Part shown: positions 1 to 9,009 of the stretch, one piece after another | Layout: each line of letters starts with the position of its first letter | Position numbering within the stretch: the first letter of the stretch is position 1 | Source: Bacteroides bouchesdurhonensis | GTDB taxonomy: Bacteria; Bacteroidota; Bacteroidia; Bacteroidales; Bacteroidaceae | Reading direction: 5' to 3' | Assembly (NCBI RefSeq): GCF_900155865.1 | Contig: NZ_LT707006.1 | Location: 529,490-593,489, forward strand | Length of the DNA stretch: 64,000 nt | Notes under the pieces: model-generated | What the model was told of the DNA's origin: nothing | Databases searched by the model: none | The model's input: only the letters and a program-made list of their open reading frames with translations | Made by a program: the position numbers and the translations under genes

Positions 1-3000
1 ATGCCGACTTCAGTTGTATAGTGAGGTCCCATCAGGTTTCTCAGACTACCTATTACTCTGACTTCAATCTTATTATCTCCTTTCTTTATATACGGTGTAA
101 GGTCAAAATTGTAAGGTTTATAAGCGATGATACCTGCTTTCTGGTCATTTACGTAGACTTCGGCAAGTGTTCCGTTCCACTTGTTCAGTTGGATGGCGTA
201 ACGGTCCGAAAGGTCGTCGATATGATATGTTTTACTATAGCCCATATCCCATGAATAATAAGGTTGTCCCTGTTCTTTCCAGCTTCCTGTCTTAAAGGTC
301 TTGACAGGTTCTTTGATTATCCACCCCATCGGTGCAGGTTCCAATGAGAAATCTCCCAGAATGTAAACCGGAGCAATCTCAGCGTAGATACTCATCGGTC
401 TCACACTCAACTCGATGGTGTTTACTCCGTTTTTGGTTACATCTCCGATACTGTAGACTCCGAAACGGCTGTCCAGCCAATACTCTCCCTTAAGCGTTGA
501 TAGTGCCTTTCCATTCACTTTTACTTTCCATATGTCCGGTTGTTCGGCAACAAGTCTCATTTTGCTCTTATCCATATTGCCTGCAACAGTGAAATTATAG
601 AGTACTTTGATATCACCTGTGCGGAAAGTATCCTTCTCAACAATCTGTTGTTTAAACTGAACGGCGGAGTTCCACGGATCATTCATGCCATAATGTTGAT
701 ACAACTTGTTACAAGCTTCGACCGTATAGAGTTGTTTTTCTGCTTTTCCATCTATAATCAAATCACAGAAGTCAATACTCAGTGCGTTATCCTTCAGCCT
801 TTTCACTTCCAACGGCGTGACGGATTTTATTATTTGCCCGTTGGCAATCTCCGGTTTCACCTTATATGTATTAGTACTGGATGGGGAACTGAATAAGATC
901 AAACTACCGGCAGGTGGAAGATTGAACTCTGTTTCTACATGATTACCGTCCGTTTTGCATGGGTATGCGTAGATTGTACCGGACATGGCATCAAGTTCCA
1001 TCAATGTTTTTCCTTTGATGGAAATACGTCCTGTAGCGGATTCAGTTAATGAAGAGTTGACCAGGAATACCAATTCGCCATCTTTGTAAGTTCTTCTGTG
1101 ATGATAGAGATGATTGCCCGTCACTTGCTTAAAACTGATTTCGGGACTTGCGAATACCGTCTGAATCAGTGGTTCGGATAGTTCGCTGTACGTTTTGATC
1201 TGCCCCGCATTGTCTTTCATGAATTGAGCCAATTCAGCACTTTCTTTACCATCAATAAAGGTAGGTGTTGAGAAAAGGATCAATTCGCCACCGGATTTTA
1301 CAAATTTCTTCAACAACTGGAATGTCTTTGAGTTCAAGTTCTCGGTAATGGGAGGAAGAACGACTTTCTTGTATCCTCTCTTGCCTACAATGAATCGACC
1401 TTTCTTTACACTTCCTTGGTCTTTGATGATATTCTCAGAACCTAAATCGTATTCTACCTGGCTTTTTTCCAGTTTGGTGATAAAGTTCTGGAATGCGATA
1501 CCGATATCCATTGTTCTGACTTGTCCTTTTACATACGAATAAGTCAGCCACGCAGTGGTAGTCGGTTCTATAATCAATATGTCGTTGAGTTGATCGCCTT
1601 GGCTCAGGATCAGAGACAGACGTGCGAAATAATCATTTTGGGTTTTATAACTCGACCACCAGGGCGAGATAGAAGTAAAGACAGGTGGGTAATCGTATTT
1701 ACGTGCTCCTACGATCGTCATGTGTGACAGATGCTGGTTCATGAAGTTCACTCCCAGCACATATTCCCAGTCACCCAGTCTTTTGAAATCTTCAAAAGTT
1801 TCATTCCATCCGCCACCGCCATACGTTTCGCTGAGCGTTCGGGTATATCCCATCTGGTTGGCAACACTACTCAATTCTTTGACTGATCTTATATTTCCGA
1901 ACTGGGCCATCGGATGCCCTTCGTTATATTGGTTGAACAACATGTCGATTGCAGGCATCTGATGCCAAGCATACATAGCCATATTGTCTCCGCCATGAGA
2001 CATGTCCGGCCATCCGTGTTCCCAGTAATGACCTGTCCATTTCATGTTTTTCTTCTCGCAATAGGCGTGATAAGGTTTCGACCATCGGTCAATAAAAAGT
2101 TGAGTCAGTGTTTCTGTGTAGTTGTGACGGACTTGCTGCCAGTTGTCTGTTGTTTCTACTAATAAGGGAAGTACTGATTTTAAATCATATCCCCAACGCT
2201 TTTGGAATACGTCGAATAAGTCGGGAGTCCAGCGTATGCCACCCGGACTTGAAATGTTAGGCTCGTCGGTGAAAACACCTTTAATAACCGTACCGAGCTC
2301 TTTTCCAAATGTCTTTTCATATCCTGTCATTGTGATGTCTAAGAATTTCTCTGTTACACCGGGATGTAATAAATCGACGTATGAATAACCGCCATGCCAG
2401 TCGGAACGGCCATAGTAGGTCTTCTTATACAAATAGTATTCCCCTTTGGTGTTCTTATAACCGTCCAGGGAAGCTGTGATGTCTTTAAAAGTACTTCCTT
2501 CTTTTTTCAGACATAAGAAGTAATCTTTCGCATTATCAGGCAGAGTCTCGACCTTTGTGTAGTCCAGTCCTTGTCCCTGGTTATACGATTCGGGCATTTG
2601 TTCGTTCACATGCCCTCCGGCAAATCCGCTAGGATATGAGTTCTCATCGTAGATCCAGATATCCATTCCCAGTTTTTTCCCGGCTTCTACGCTGTATTTA
2701 TACAATTTGAACCAGTCATCAGAGAGGTATTCGGTGATCAGTCCCGGACGCGGATGTACAAAAGCTCCGCCAAATCCCTGTGATTTAAGTTCCCCCAGCA
2801 TGCGGTCGATATCCGCATTGGTTACTTTCGTGTTCCACACCCATAGCGGAGCGGAACGGAATTCTTTTGATGGATTTTTAAAAGCTGCTTTCAGCTTTTC
2901 GAATTGTCTCTCTCTGGGTTGTTCAGAGGAAGCCTTTCCTACACAACAGCACAATGTCGCAATAGCGAAAACAAGTACTGTACGGAAAGATTGTAGATTC

Positions 3001-3008
3001 GTTTTCAT
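1..3008 (-). CDS. GH106-like glycoside hydrolase, secreted (C-terminus beyond window)
   Basis: The reading frame stays open on the minus strand from the ATG at 3006-3008 to the window edge, about 1002 codons. The N-terminus is a hydrophobic signal segment with a CCC cluster near residues 20-23, so it may be lipidated. Next comes a block (APLWVWN, GGAFVHPRPGL, MDIWIYDEN, YPSGFAGG) typical of the Glyco_hydro_106 superfamily (alpha-L-rhamnosidase-like TIM barrel). A YGGGGW segment lies mid-protein. The last visible residues (RVIGSLRNLMGPHY) match the C-terminal galactose-binding-like sandwich of such enzymes, so little is probably missing. GH106 members release terminal rhamnose, but many relatives in this superfamily are uncharacterised, so substrate is open. 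It is divergent from the GH2 gene and likely acts on the same glycan. Confidence 0.85.
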   Translation of the reverse strand, partial: MKTNLQSFRTVLVFAIATLCCCVGKASSEQPRERQFEKLKAAFKNPSKEFRSAPLWVWNTKVTNADIDRMLGELKSQGFGGAFVHPRPGLITEYLSDDWFKLYKYSVEAGKKLGMDIWIYDENSYPSGFAGGHVNEQMPESYNQGQGLDYTKVETLPDNAKDYFLCLKKEGSTFKDITASLDGYKNTKGEYYLYKKTYYGRSDWHGGYSYVDLLHPGVTEKFLDITMTGYEKTFGKELGTVIKGVFTDEPNISSPGGIRWTPDLFDVFQKRWGYDLKSVLPLLVETTDNWQQVRHNYTETLTQLFIDRWSKPYHAYCEKKNMKWTGHYWEHGWPDMSHGGDNMAMYAWHQMPAIDMLFNQYNEGHPMAQFGNIRSVKELSSVANQMGYTRTLSETYGGGGWNETFEDFKRLGDWEYVLGVNFMNQHLSHMTIVGARKYDYPPVFTSISPWWSSYKTQNDYFARLSLILSQGDQLNDILIIEPTTTAWLTYSYVKGQVRTMDIGIAFQNFITKLEKSQVEYDLGSENIIKDQGSVKKGRFIVGKRGYKKVVLPPITENLNSKTFQLLKKFVKSGGELILFSTPTFIDGKESAELAQFMKDNAGQIKTYSELSEPLIQTVFASPEISFKQVTGNHLYHHRRTYKDGELVFLVNSSLTESATGRISIKGKTLMELDAMSGTIYAYPCKTDGNHVETEFNLPPAGSLILFSSPSSTNTYKVKPEIANGQIIKSVTPLEVKRLKDNALSIDFCDLIIDGKAEKQLYTVEACNKLYQHYGMNDPWNSAVQFKQQIVEKDTFRTGDIKVLYNFTVAGNMDKSKMRLVAEQPDIWKVKVNGKALSTLKGEYWLDSRFGVYSIGDVTKNGVNTIELSVRPMSIYAEIAPVYILGDFSLEPAPMGWIIKEPVKTFKTGSWKEQGQPYYSWDMGYSKTYHIDDLSDRYAIQLNKWNGTLAEVYVNDQKAGIIAYKPYNFDLTPYIKKGDNKIEVRVIGSLRNLMGPHYTTEVG

Positions 3009-3075
3009 ATCTTTTGCAATATATTTTATGGTAACGTATTCTGAAACCGGAGTTAATAGGGTAAATTTACAAGGA

Positions 3076-3083
3076 CAAAAGTA
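3076..3083 (-). promoter_or_regulatory. Bacteroides -7 box for the GH106-like gene
   Basis: On the minus strand this reads TACTTTTG, matching the Bacteroides TAnnTTTG -7 consensus. It lies about 68 bases upstream of the start codon. No convincing -33 TTTG is seen at standard spacing. Confidence 0.5.
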
Positions 3084-3263
3084 ACAGGTTACAAAAAATA
3101 ATTATTGCTAATAATGATATATTTCTTATCAAAAATGATATTCGTATTGGCATATTCTTGTTAATCCTGCGTCTCTCAAGTATTAATGTGGAATGTGTTA
3201 AATATTAATATAGTAGTAAACGCATCCTAAGGAACGAAAGCAAAAGGAAGTATAACCGGTCTT

Positions 3264-3386
3264 TCACCAATATAATATATCATTAAAGATAGAGCGAAGA
3301 GAATGTTTACGCTTGCGCTCTTTGTCATCTGAAAGATTTTCTATAACTTGCCACTGTTTATCAATCAGACCGGTACCGTATTCCAT
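3264..3386 (-). pseudogene. Truncated IS5-family transposase remnant
   Basis: A 40-codon minus-strand frame begins MEYGTGLIDKQWQVIENL and continues to ...FNDILYW before a stop. This is the N-terminal pattern of IS5-family (DUF4096-type) transposases: L-x-D-x-QW followed by a basic stretch and ILYW. Beyond the stop another frame still encodes LPFAFVP-like residues, which suggests an internal deletion plus frameshift. No full transposase or terminal repeats remain. It sits in the 3009-3510 intergenic region, whose only other visible content is the two divergent promoters. Confidence 0.6.
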
Positions 3387-3416
3387 TTTATTATTCTTTG
3401 AATATGATTTGGTTGT

Positions 3417-3424
3417 TATATTTG
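3417..3424 (+). promoter_or_regulatory. Bacteroides -7 box for the GH2 gene
   Basis: TATATTTG matches TAnnTTTG. A TTTG at 3397-3400 could be the -33 element, although 16 bases is shorter than usual spacing. The GH2 start codon follows 86 bases downstream. Confidence 0.55.
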
Positions 3425-3510
3425 AAGATACAAAATTGAGAAAAAATTATCATCTGATGGACTTTTAGATAACTCAAAATAGTCTCTAAATTTTAACACC
3501 TGAATATATT

Positions 3511-6500
3511 ATGAAGAACATTCATTTAATTGGTTTCCTTCTTATGACCTTGACTTCCAATGCTCAAGAGAAGACATTGGAAGGATTTACTTACGCAGAA
3601 ACAGCCGCCCCAACAGGGAAAGAGTGGGAGTCGCCCGGACAGGTGGCGTTGAATAAAGAACAGCCTCATGCTTGGTTCTTTACTTTTTCCGATAGTGAAA
3701 ACGCACGTCGTGTATTGCCAGAATACAGTAGTTATTATAAATCTCTGAACGGTACCTGGAATTTTAATTGGGCTGGTAATCCCGATGAACGCCCGGTCGA
3801 CTTTTATCAACCGTCATTTGATGTCTCAAACTGGGATACGGTAAGTGTACCTATGCAATGGAATGTAGCAGGTATTCAAAAAGACGGAAGTCTGAAGTAT
3901 GGAACACCTATTTATGCTAATCAACCGGTAATTTTCCAACATAAGGTGGAAGTGGGTGACTGGAAAGGGGGAGTGATGCGTACTCCGCCTCAGGATTGGG
4001 TGACTTATAAACATCGCAATGAGGTAGGTTCCTATCGTCGGACTTTTGCTATTCCCGAAGATTGGAAAGAACGGGAAGTATATATCAACTTTGACGGCGT
4101 TTCTTCTTTCTTCTATTTATGGATTAATGGACATTATATTGGATTCTCTAAGAACTCACGTAATACAGCTTCATTCAATATTACTCCTTATTTAAATAAG
4201 AATGAGGAGAACGTGGTGGCAGTTGAAGTATACCGTAATTCGGACGGCTCTTTCCTCGAAGCACAGGATATGTTCCGTTTGCCGGGAATTTTCCGTTCTG
4301 TTTCATTAACTTCTACTGCTAAAGTGCAAGTGCGTGACCTCCGTGTGTTTCCGGATCAGGATGCTGACTATAAGAATGGAAATGTACGTATAGAAGCGGA
4401 TATCCGTAATCTTGGCAAAAAGCCGGTGAAAGGATATACAATTTCTTATTCACTCTATGCTAACAAACTTTATTCGGATGAGAATATAGTAGTGAATGGG
4501 GTGAGTGGTATAGCGGATGTAGAAGAACTGGGTAAAGGTGAAATGACATCTGCTGTCGCTACCATACAAGTAGATAATCCGCAGAAGTGGTCGGCTGAAG
4601 CACCTTATCGCTATGTATTAGTAGGGCAACTGAAAGACAAAAAAGGAAGAGTTGTTGAAACCTTCTCTACGGCTTTTGGCTTTTGTAAAGTAGAGATTAA
4701 GGATACACCGGCCGATAAGGATGAATTCGGATTGGCGGGACGATACTATTATGTAAATGGTAAAACAGTCAAACTGAAAGGGGTGAACCGTCAGGAAATT
4801 AATCCGGCTACGGGTAATGCCATTACCCATCAACAAATGAAAGAAGAAATCATGTTGATGAAGCGCGGTAATATTAATCATGTGCGCAATTCACATTATT
4901 CCTGTGATCCTTATTGGTATTATTATTGTGATAAATATGGTATTTATCTGGAAGATGAGGCTAATATTGAAAGTCACGAATATTACTATGGTGATGCGTC
5001 TTTATCACATGTTCCGGAGTTTGAAGCTGCTCATGTGGCACGCGTGATGGAACTGGCACACTCTCACGTCAATCACCCGTCTGTCGTAATCTGGTCATTA
5101 GGCAATGAAGCGGGACCGGGAAAGAACTTTGTGACAGCTTATGAGAGGTTGCATGCTTTCGATCCTTCACGTCCTGTACAATATGAACGCAATAATTCCA
5201 TTGTCGATATGGGTTCCAACCAGTATCCGTCTATCGGATGGATGCGGGGTGCAGTGACTGGTAAATATAATATCAAATATCCTTTCCATGTATCCGAATA
5301 TGCTCATTCGATGGGTAATGCTGTAGGCAATCTGATTGATTACTGGGAAGCGATAGAATCAACGAACTTTTTCTGTGGAGCAGCTATATGGGATTGGGTG
5401 GACCAGGCTTTGTATAATTATGATCCTCAAACGGGCGACCGATATTGGGCTTACGGCGGTGATTTTGGGGATAAACCTAATAGTGGCATGTTCTGTATGA
5501 ATGGCATTCTGTTTCCCGGACATTTACCCAAACCTGCTTTCTACGAAGTAAAAAAAGTATATCAGAATGTAGGGGTACGGGCGGTAGATATGAAGAAAGG
5601 ACAAGTTGAGATATTCAATAAGAATTATTTCACTTCCTTGAAAGACTATGAAATGCTATGGATACTTTATAAGGATGGGAAACCAATCAAAGAGGGTACG
5701 GCTCCTAAAAACTCCCTTTCTGCTATCGAGGCCCGTTCGAAAACTTTATTTACTATACCTTATAACTATAATGAGTTGGCAAAAGGAAGTGAATATTTCG
5801 TTAAAGTGCAGTTCAGATTGGCAAAGGATATGCCGTGGGCGAAAACCGGTTTCGTGCAAATGGAAGAACAACTGGCGGTAAAAGCTGCTGAAAGCAAGCC
5901 TTCTTTGTCTTCGGTGACTGCTGTACTTGACAAACCGACGGTGGTAGAGGATGGAACCTTTACGACAGTTACAGGAAAGAATTTCCTAGTGAAATTCGAT
6001 AATGAGCAAGGAACTATCTTTAGTCTCGAGTACGATGGCCGCAACGTATTGTGTGAGGGCGAAGGACCTAAGATTAATGCGTTGCGTGCTCCGGTTGATA
6101 ACGACAATTGGGCATATCGTCAATGGTTTGAAAAAGGGTTGCACAACTTGAAACATAAAGCAACAAGTTATCAATGGATCAATGCCAAAAATAAAACGGA
6201 TCAAGTAGTACAATTGATGTATACTGTAGAGTCGCAAGCTCCGAATGCTGCCGTATTAGAGGGAGGTACTTCAGGAAGATATAGCGTGAAAGAACTTACC
6301 GAACGTCCGTTTGGTCCGGATGATTTCAAGTTTGTCACCAGTCAGATATGGACCATTTATCCGGATGGTTCTATAGAACTGCGTACAGAAATAACTTCGA
6401 ATGATCCTTCTTTGGTGTTGGCTCGTTTAGGATATGCGATGCAGGTTCCTACAAGATTGCAACAATACAGTTATTATGGTCGTGGTCCATGGAATAATTT

Positions 6501-7551
6501 TAATGACCGTCGGACTGGCTCGTTTATAGAGATGTTCCAAAGTACGGTCAAAGACCAGTATGTAGATTTCCCCAAACCACAAAGTATGGGTAACCGGGAA
6601 GAAGTGCGTTGGTGTGCACTGACAGATAATTCCGGTGATGGTATAGAGTTTGTGGCAGACGGGCAAATGTCGGCTTCCGCATTGCCATGGTCGGATATGG
6701 AGATGACACTTGCACCTCATCCTTACCAATTGCCGGAATCCAAGGCTACACACCTTCATCTAGACTTAGGAGTGACAGGGCTGGGTGGAAATAGCTGTGG
6801 ACAAGGCGGACCGTTGGAGCAGGACCGTATCAAGGCGGAAAATCATTCGATGAGTTTTATCATTCGTCCGGTACGTGGGGCAACCTATACGGAAACGGCA
6901 AATGTTGTTCCTGCGGGAGAAGTTCCTTTGGCCATTTCTCGTGCCCGTAATGGTTTGGTAACGATCCATTCACAGAAAACGGATGCTGATATTGCCTATA
7001 CGTTGAATGGCGGTAAAAAGGAAATAAGTTATACCGGACCTTTCAACTTACGCGAAGGCGGTACAGTTACCGCTTTTTATAGAAGCAATAAAGCCGTATC
7101 TACCCGTATGACATTTGCAAAGATTGAGAAGGTCCCATTGACAGTCGTTTATGCTTCCAGTCAAGAAACAGGCGGTGAAGATGCGGCAAATCTTGTTGAT
7201 GAAGATCCTAATACAACCTGGCATACCATGTATTCGGTTACCGTAGCAAAATATCCGCATTGGGTGGATTTTGACGCAGGAGAAGTGAGGACTGTTAAAG
7301 GATTTATCTATTTGCCCCGTCAGGATGGTTCGATGAATGGTTTTGTGAAAGAGTACTCTTTGGAAGTAAGTATGGATGGAAAGACATGGAGCGATGCGGT
7401 AGCCACTGGTACTTTTGACAGTAACAAGAAAGCCAAAAGGGTAGAGCTGAAAACTCCTGTACAGGCACGCTATATCCGTTTTACTTGCTTGAGTTCCCAA
7501 AATGGAGCTGATTTCGCCGGTGGTGCCGAGTTCTCAATTATAGCAGATTAA
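3511..7551 (+). CDS. GH2 beta-galactosidase-type hydrolase with C-terminal F5/8 type C domain
   Basis: This 1346-residue secreted enzyme has a signal peptide ending near SNA-Q (residues 17-19). It follows the LacZ plan: a sugar-binding sandwich with Y-RRTF and YINFDGVSSFFYLWINGHYIGFSK motifs, an immunoglobulin-like sandwich, a TIM barrel and a beta-galactosidase small chain domain (about residues 820-1120). The acid/base is Glu533 in SLGNEAGPG and the nucleophile is Glu596 in HVSEYAHSMGN. Residues about 1140-1205 resemble a chitobiase C-terminal-type module. From about 1210 to the end is an F5/8 type C (discoidin-like) carbohydrate-binding domain with SMDGKTWS and ARYIRFT. The extra modules make it about 300 residues longer than E. 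coli LacZ. It likely removes beta-galactosyl or related residues from a complex glycan in the periplasm or at the surface. Confidence 0.93.
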   Translation: MKNIHLIGFLLMTLTSNAQEKTLEGFTYAETAAPTGKEWESPGQVALNKEQPHAWFFTFSDSENARRVLPEYSSYYKSLNGTWNFNWAGNPDERPVDFYQPSFDVSNWDTVSVPMQWNVAGIQKDGSLKYGTPIYANQPVIFQHKVEVGDWKGGVMRTPPQDWVTYKHRNEVGSYRRTFAIPEDWKEREVYINFDGVSSFFYLWINGHYIGFSKNSRNTASFNITPYLNKNEENVVAVEVYRNSDGSFLEAQDMFRLPGIFRSVSLTSTAKVQVRDLRVFPDQDADYKNGNVRIEADIRNLGKKPVKGYTISYSLYANKLYSDENIVVNGVSGIADVEELGKGEMTSAVATIQVDNPQKWSAEAPYRYVLVGQLKDKKGRVVETFSTAFGFCKVEIKDTPADKDEFGLAGRYYYVNGKTVKLKGVNRQEINPATGNAITHQQMKEEIMLMKRGNINHVRNSHYSCDPYWYYYCDKYGIYLEDEANIESHEYYYGDASLSHVPEFEAAHVARVMELAHSHVNHPSVVIWSLGNEAGPGKNFVTAYERLHAFDPSRPVQYERNNSIVDMGSNQYPSIGWMRGAVTGKYNIKYPFHVSEYAHSMGNAVGNLIDYWEAIESTNFFCGAAIWDWVDQALYNYDPQTGDRYWAYGGDFGDKPNSGMFCMNGILFPGHLPKPAFYEVKKVYQNVGVRAVDMKKGQVEIFNKNYFTSLKDYEMLWILYKDGKPIKEGTAPKNSLSAIEARSKTLFTIPYNYNELAKGSEYFVKVQFRLAKDMPWAKTGFVQMEEQLAVKAAESKPSLSSVTAVLDKPTVVEDGTFTTVTGKNFLVKFDNEQGTIFSLEYDGRNVLCEGEGPKINALRAPVDNDNWAYRQWFEKGLHNLKHKATSYQWINAKNKTDQVVQLMYTVESQAPNAAVLEGGTSGRYSVKELTERPFGPDDFKFVTSQIWTIYPDGSIELRTEITSNDPSLVLARLGYAMQVPTRLQQYSYYGRGPWNNFNDRRTGSFIEMFQSTVKDQYVDFPKPQSMGNREEVRWCALTDNSGDGIEFVADGQMSASALPWSDMEMTLAPHPYQLPESKATHLHLDLGVTGLGGNSCGQGGPLEQDRIKAENHSMSFIIRPVRGATYTETANVVPAGEVPLAISRARNGLVTIHSQKTDADIAYTLNGGKKEISYTGPFNLREGGTVTAFYRSNKAVSTRMTFAKIEKVPLTVVYASSQETGGEDAANLVDEDPNTTWHTMYSVTVAKYPHWVDFDAGEVRTVKGFIYLPRQDGSMNGFVKEYSLEVSMDGKTWSDAVATGTFDSNKKAKRVELKTPVQARYIRFTCLSSQNGADFAGGAEFSIIAD

Positions 7552-7592
7552 TTATAAACTATTTAGTATTCGATTAAAAAAATGACGATGCT

Positions 7593-8849
7593 ATGAAACA
7601 AGATATCTTTCGGGGAGAGAAACCTGTGAAAATAGTGGCTATCGGAGCTGGAAACCGAACTAATAAATACCTGGAATATGCACGTATACACCCTGACCGG
7701 TTACAACTGGTCGGGGTTGTTGAAGTAAATGCCAATCGGATGCAGCGTATTGCTGAAGAATTTGGCTTGGAGCGTTCACAATGCTTTTGTGACTATAATG
7801 ATTTCTTTGCTCATCCATTTCCTACCGATGCTGTTTTAATAGCAACTCCTGAAGATATCCACTATGATCCTTGTATGAAAGCGATTGATGCGGGATACCA
7901 TGTATTGCTCGAAAAACCGATTGCACAGAATCTTGCAGAATGTAATGATATCGCTGAGCACGCTAAACGTAAAGGTGTGCTTGTTTGTGTGTGTCATGTG
8001 CTTCGTTATCACCCTTATTTCCGGAAGATTAAGGAGGTGGTTGATTCCGGTGAACTGGGAAAGATTATCTCAATCAGCCATATCGCATCTGTAGGATTGG
8101 ATCGTACTACACATGGATTTGTGAGAGGATTGTGGCGAAAGGAAAAATTGACTAATCCGATGTTGATAGCAAAGTGTTGCCATGATGTTGACCTGTTGTT
8201 GTGGCTGACAAAAACACCTTGCCGAAGGCTTTCGTCATTTGGCTCTTTACGCTGGTTCCGTTCGGAAAATGCACCGGAAGGTAGCTCGGAACGCTGCATT
8301 GATTGTTCTGTAGAAACAGAATGTCCGTACTCTGCAGTCGATCTATACTACAATCGGCGTAGCTGGATTTCAAATTTCGATATTCCGGCAGGAAAGACCT
8401 TGGATGATGTCTTGATGGAAGAACTACGGCATGGTATGTACGGACGTTGTGTTTTCCATTGCGATAATGATGTAGTTGATCATCAAGTTCTTTCGATGGA
8501 GATGGCCGATAAAGTGACGATCAATCTTTCTATGGATATATTTACTAATGATGATTGCCGGGAAACTCATATTAAATTGACTCATGGGGAAATAGACGGC
8601 AATGAAAAACATTTGCGTGTGCGTAAGTTCCGAAGTAATGAAGAACAGGTTTTTGACTTTTCGGATATCTCTAATAAGCCTTTTCATGCCGGGGCAGACT
8701 TAAATTTGGTAGATCATTTTGTGAAAGCATTATCGAGTAAGGAATATGAGCTTCAGACCTCTATTGAGAATTCAGTAGAAAGCCATCGGATCTGTTATGA
8801 AGCAGAGCGTAGCCGGCTGACAGGTCAAATTGTTGAATTTGAAATCTAA
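7593..8849 (+). CDS. Gfo/Idh/MocA family oxidoreductase
   Basis: This 418-residue protein has an N-terminal Rossmann fold (VKIVAIGAGNRTNKYLEYA, residues 11-29), the family's EKP motif in VLLEKPIAQ, and a C-terminal alpha/beta domain with CCHDVDLLLW, where the His-x-x-Asp is the usual catalytic/substrate-binding pair. A mid-protein Cys cluster (CIDCSVETECPY) is typical of one Bacteroidetes subgroup. No signal or Tat peptide is present, so it should be cytoplasmic. It starts 41 bases after the GH2 gene on the same strand, so co-transcription is likely. It may oxidise or reduce a sugar released by the two hydrolases; the substrate cannot be read from sequence. Confidence 0.88.
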   Translation: MKQDIFRGEKPVKIVAIGAGNRTNKYLEYARIHPDRLQLVGVVEVNANRMQRIAEEFGLERSQCFCDYNDFFAHPFPTDAVLIATPEDIHYDPCMKAIDAGYHVLLEKPIAQNLAECNDIAEHAKRKGVLVCVCHVLRYHPYFRKIKEVVDSGELGKIISISHIASVGLDRTTHGFVRGLWRKEKLTNPMLIAKCCHDVDLLLWLTKTPCRRLSSFGSLRWFRSENAPEGSSERCIDCSVETECPYSAVDLYYNRRSWISNFDIPAGKTLDDVLMEELRHGMYGRCVFHCDNDVVDHQVLSMEMADKVTINLSMDIFTNDDCRETHIKLTHGEIDGNEKHLRVRKFRSNEEQVFDFSDISNKPFHAGADLNLVDHFVKALSSKEYELQTSIENSVESHRICYEAERSRLTGQIVEFEI

Positions 8850-8982
8850 GGCGGCTACTTAAACTATATTTATACCCCGTTAAACACTTCTCAAAGTTGC
8901 AAATTCGTTTCAATCGCTTCACAGAACCTTCCACGGCCTTAAAATACTTCTAAAAGTATTATTTTTTTCATTTCCAAACTTC

Positions 8983-8990
8983 TATATTTG
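8983..8990 (+). promoter_or_regulatory. Bacteroides -7 box for the fimbrial operon
   Basis: TATATTTG lies 19 bases before the start codon of the DUF3575 gene. No clear TTTG is seen at -33; the upstream stretch is T-rich. Confidence 0.55.
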
Positions 8991-9009
8991 TTCACAGAAA
9001 CGAACAATT

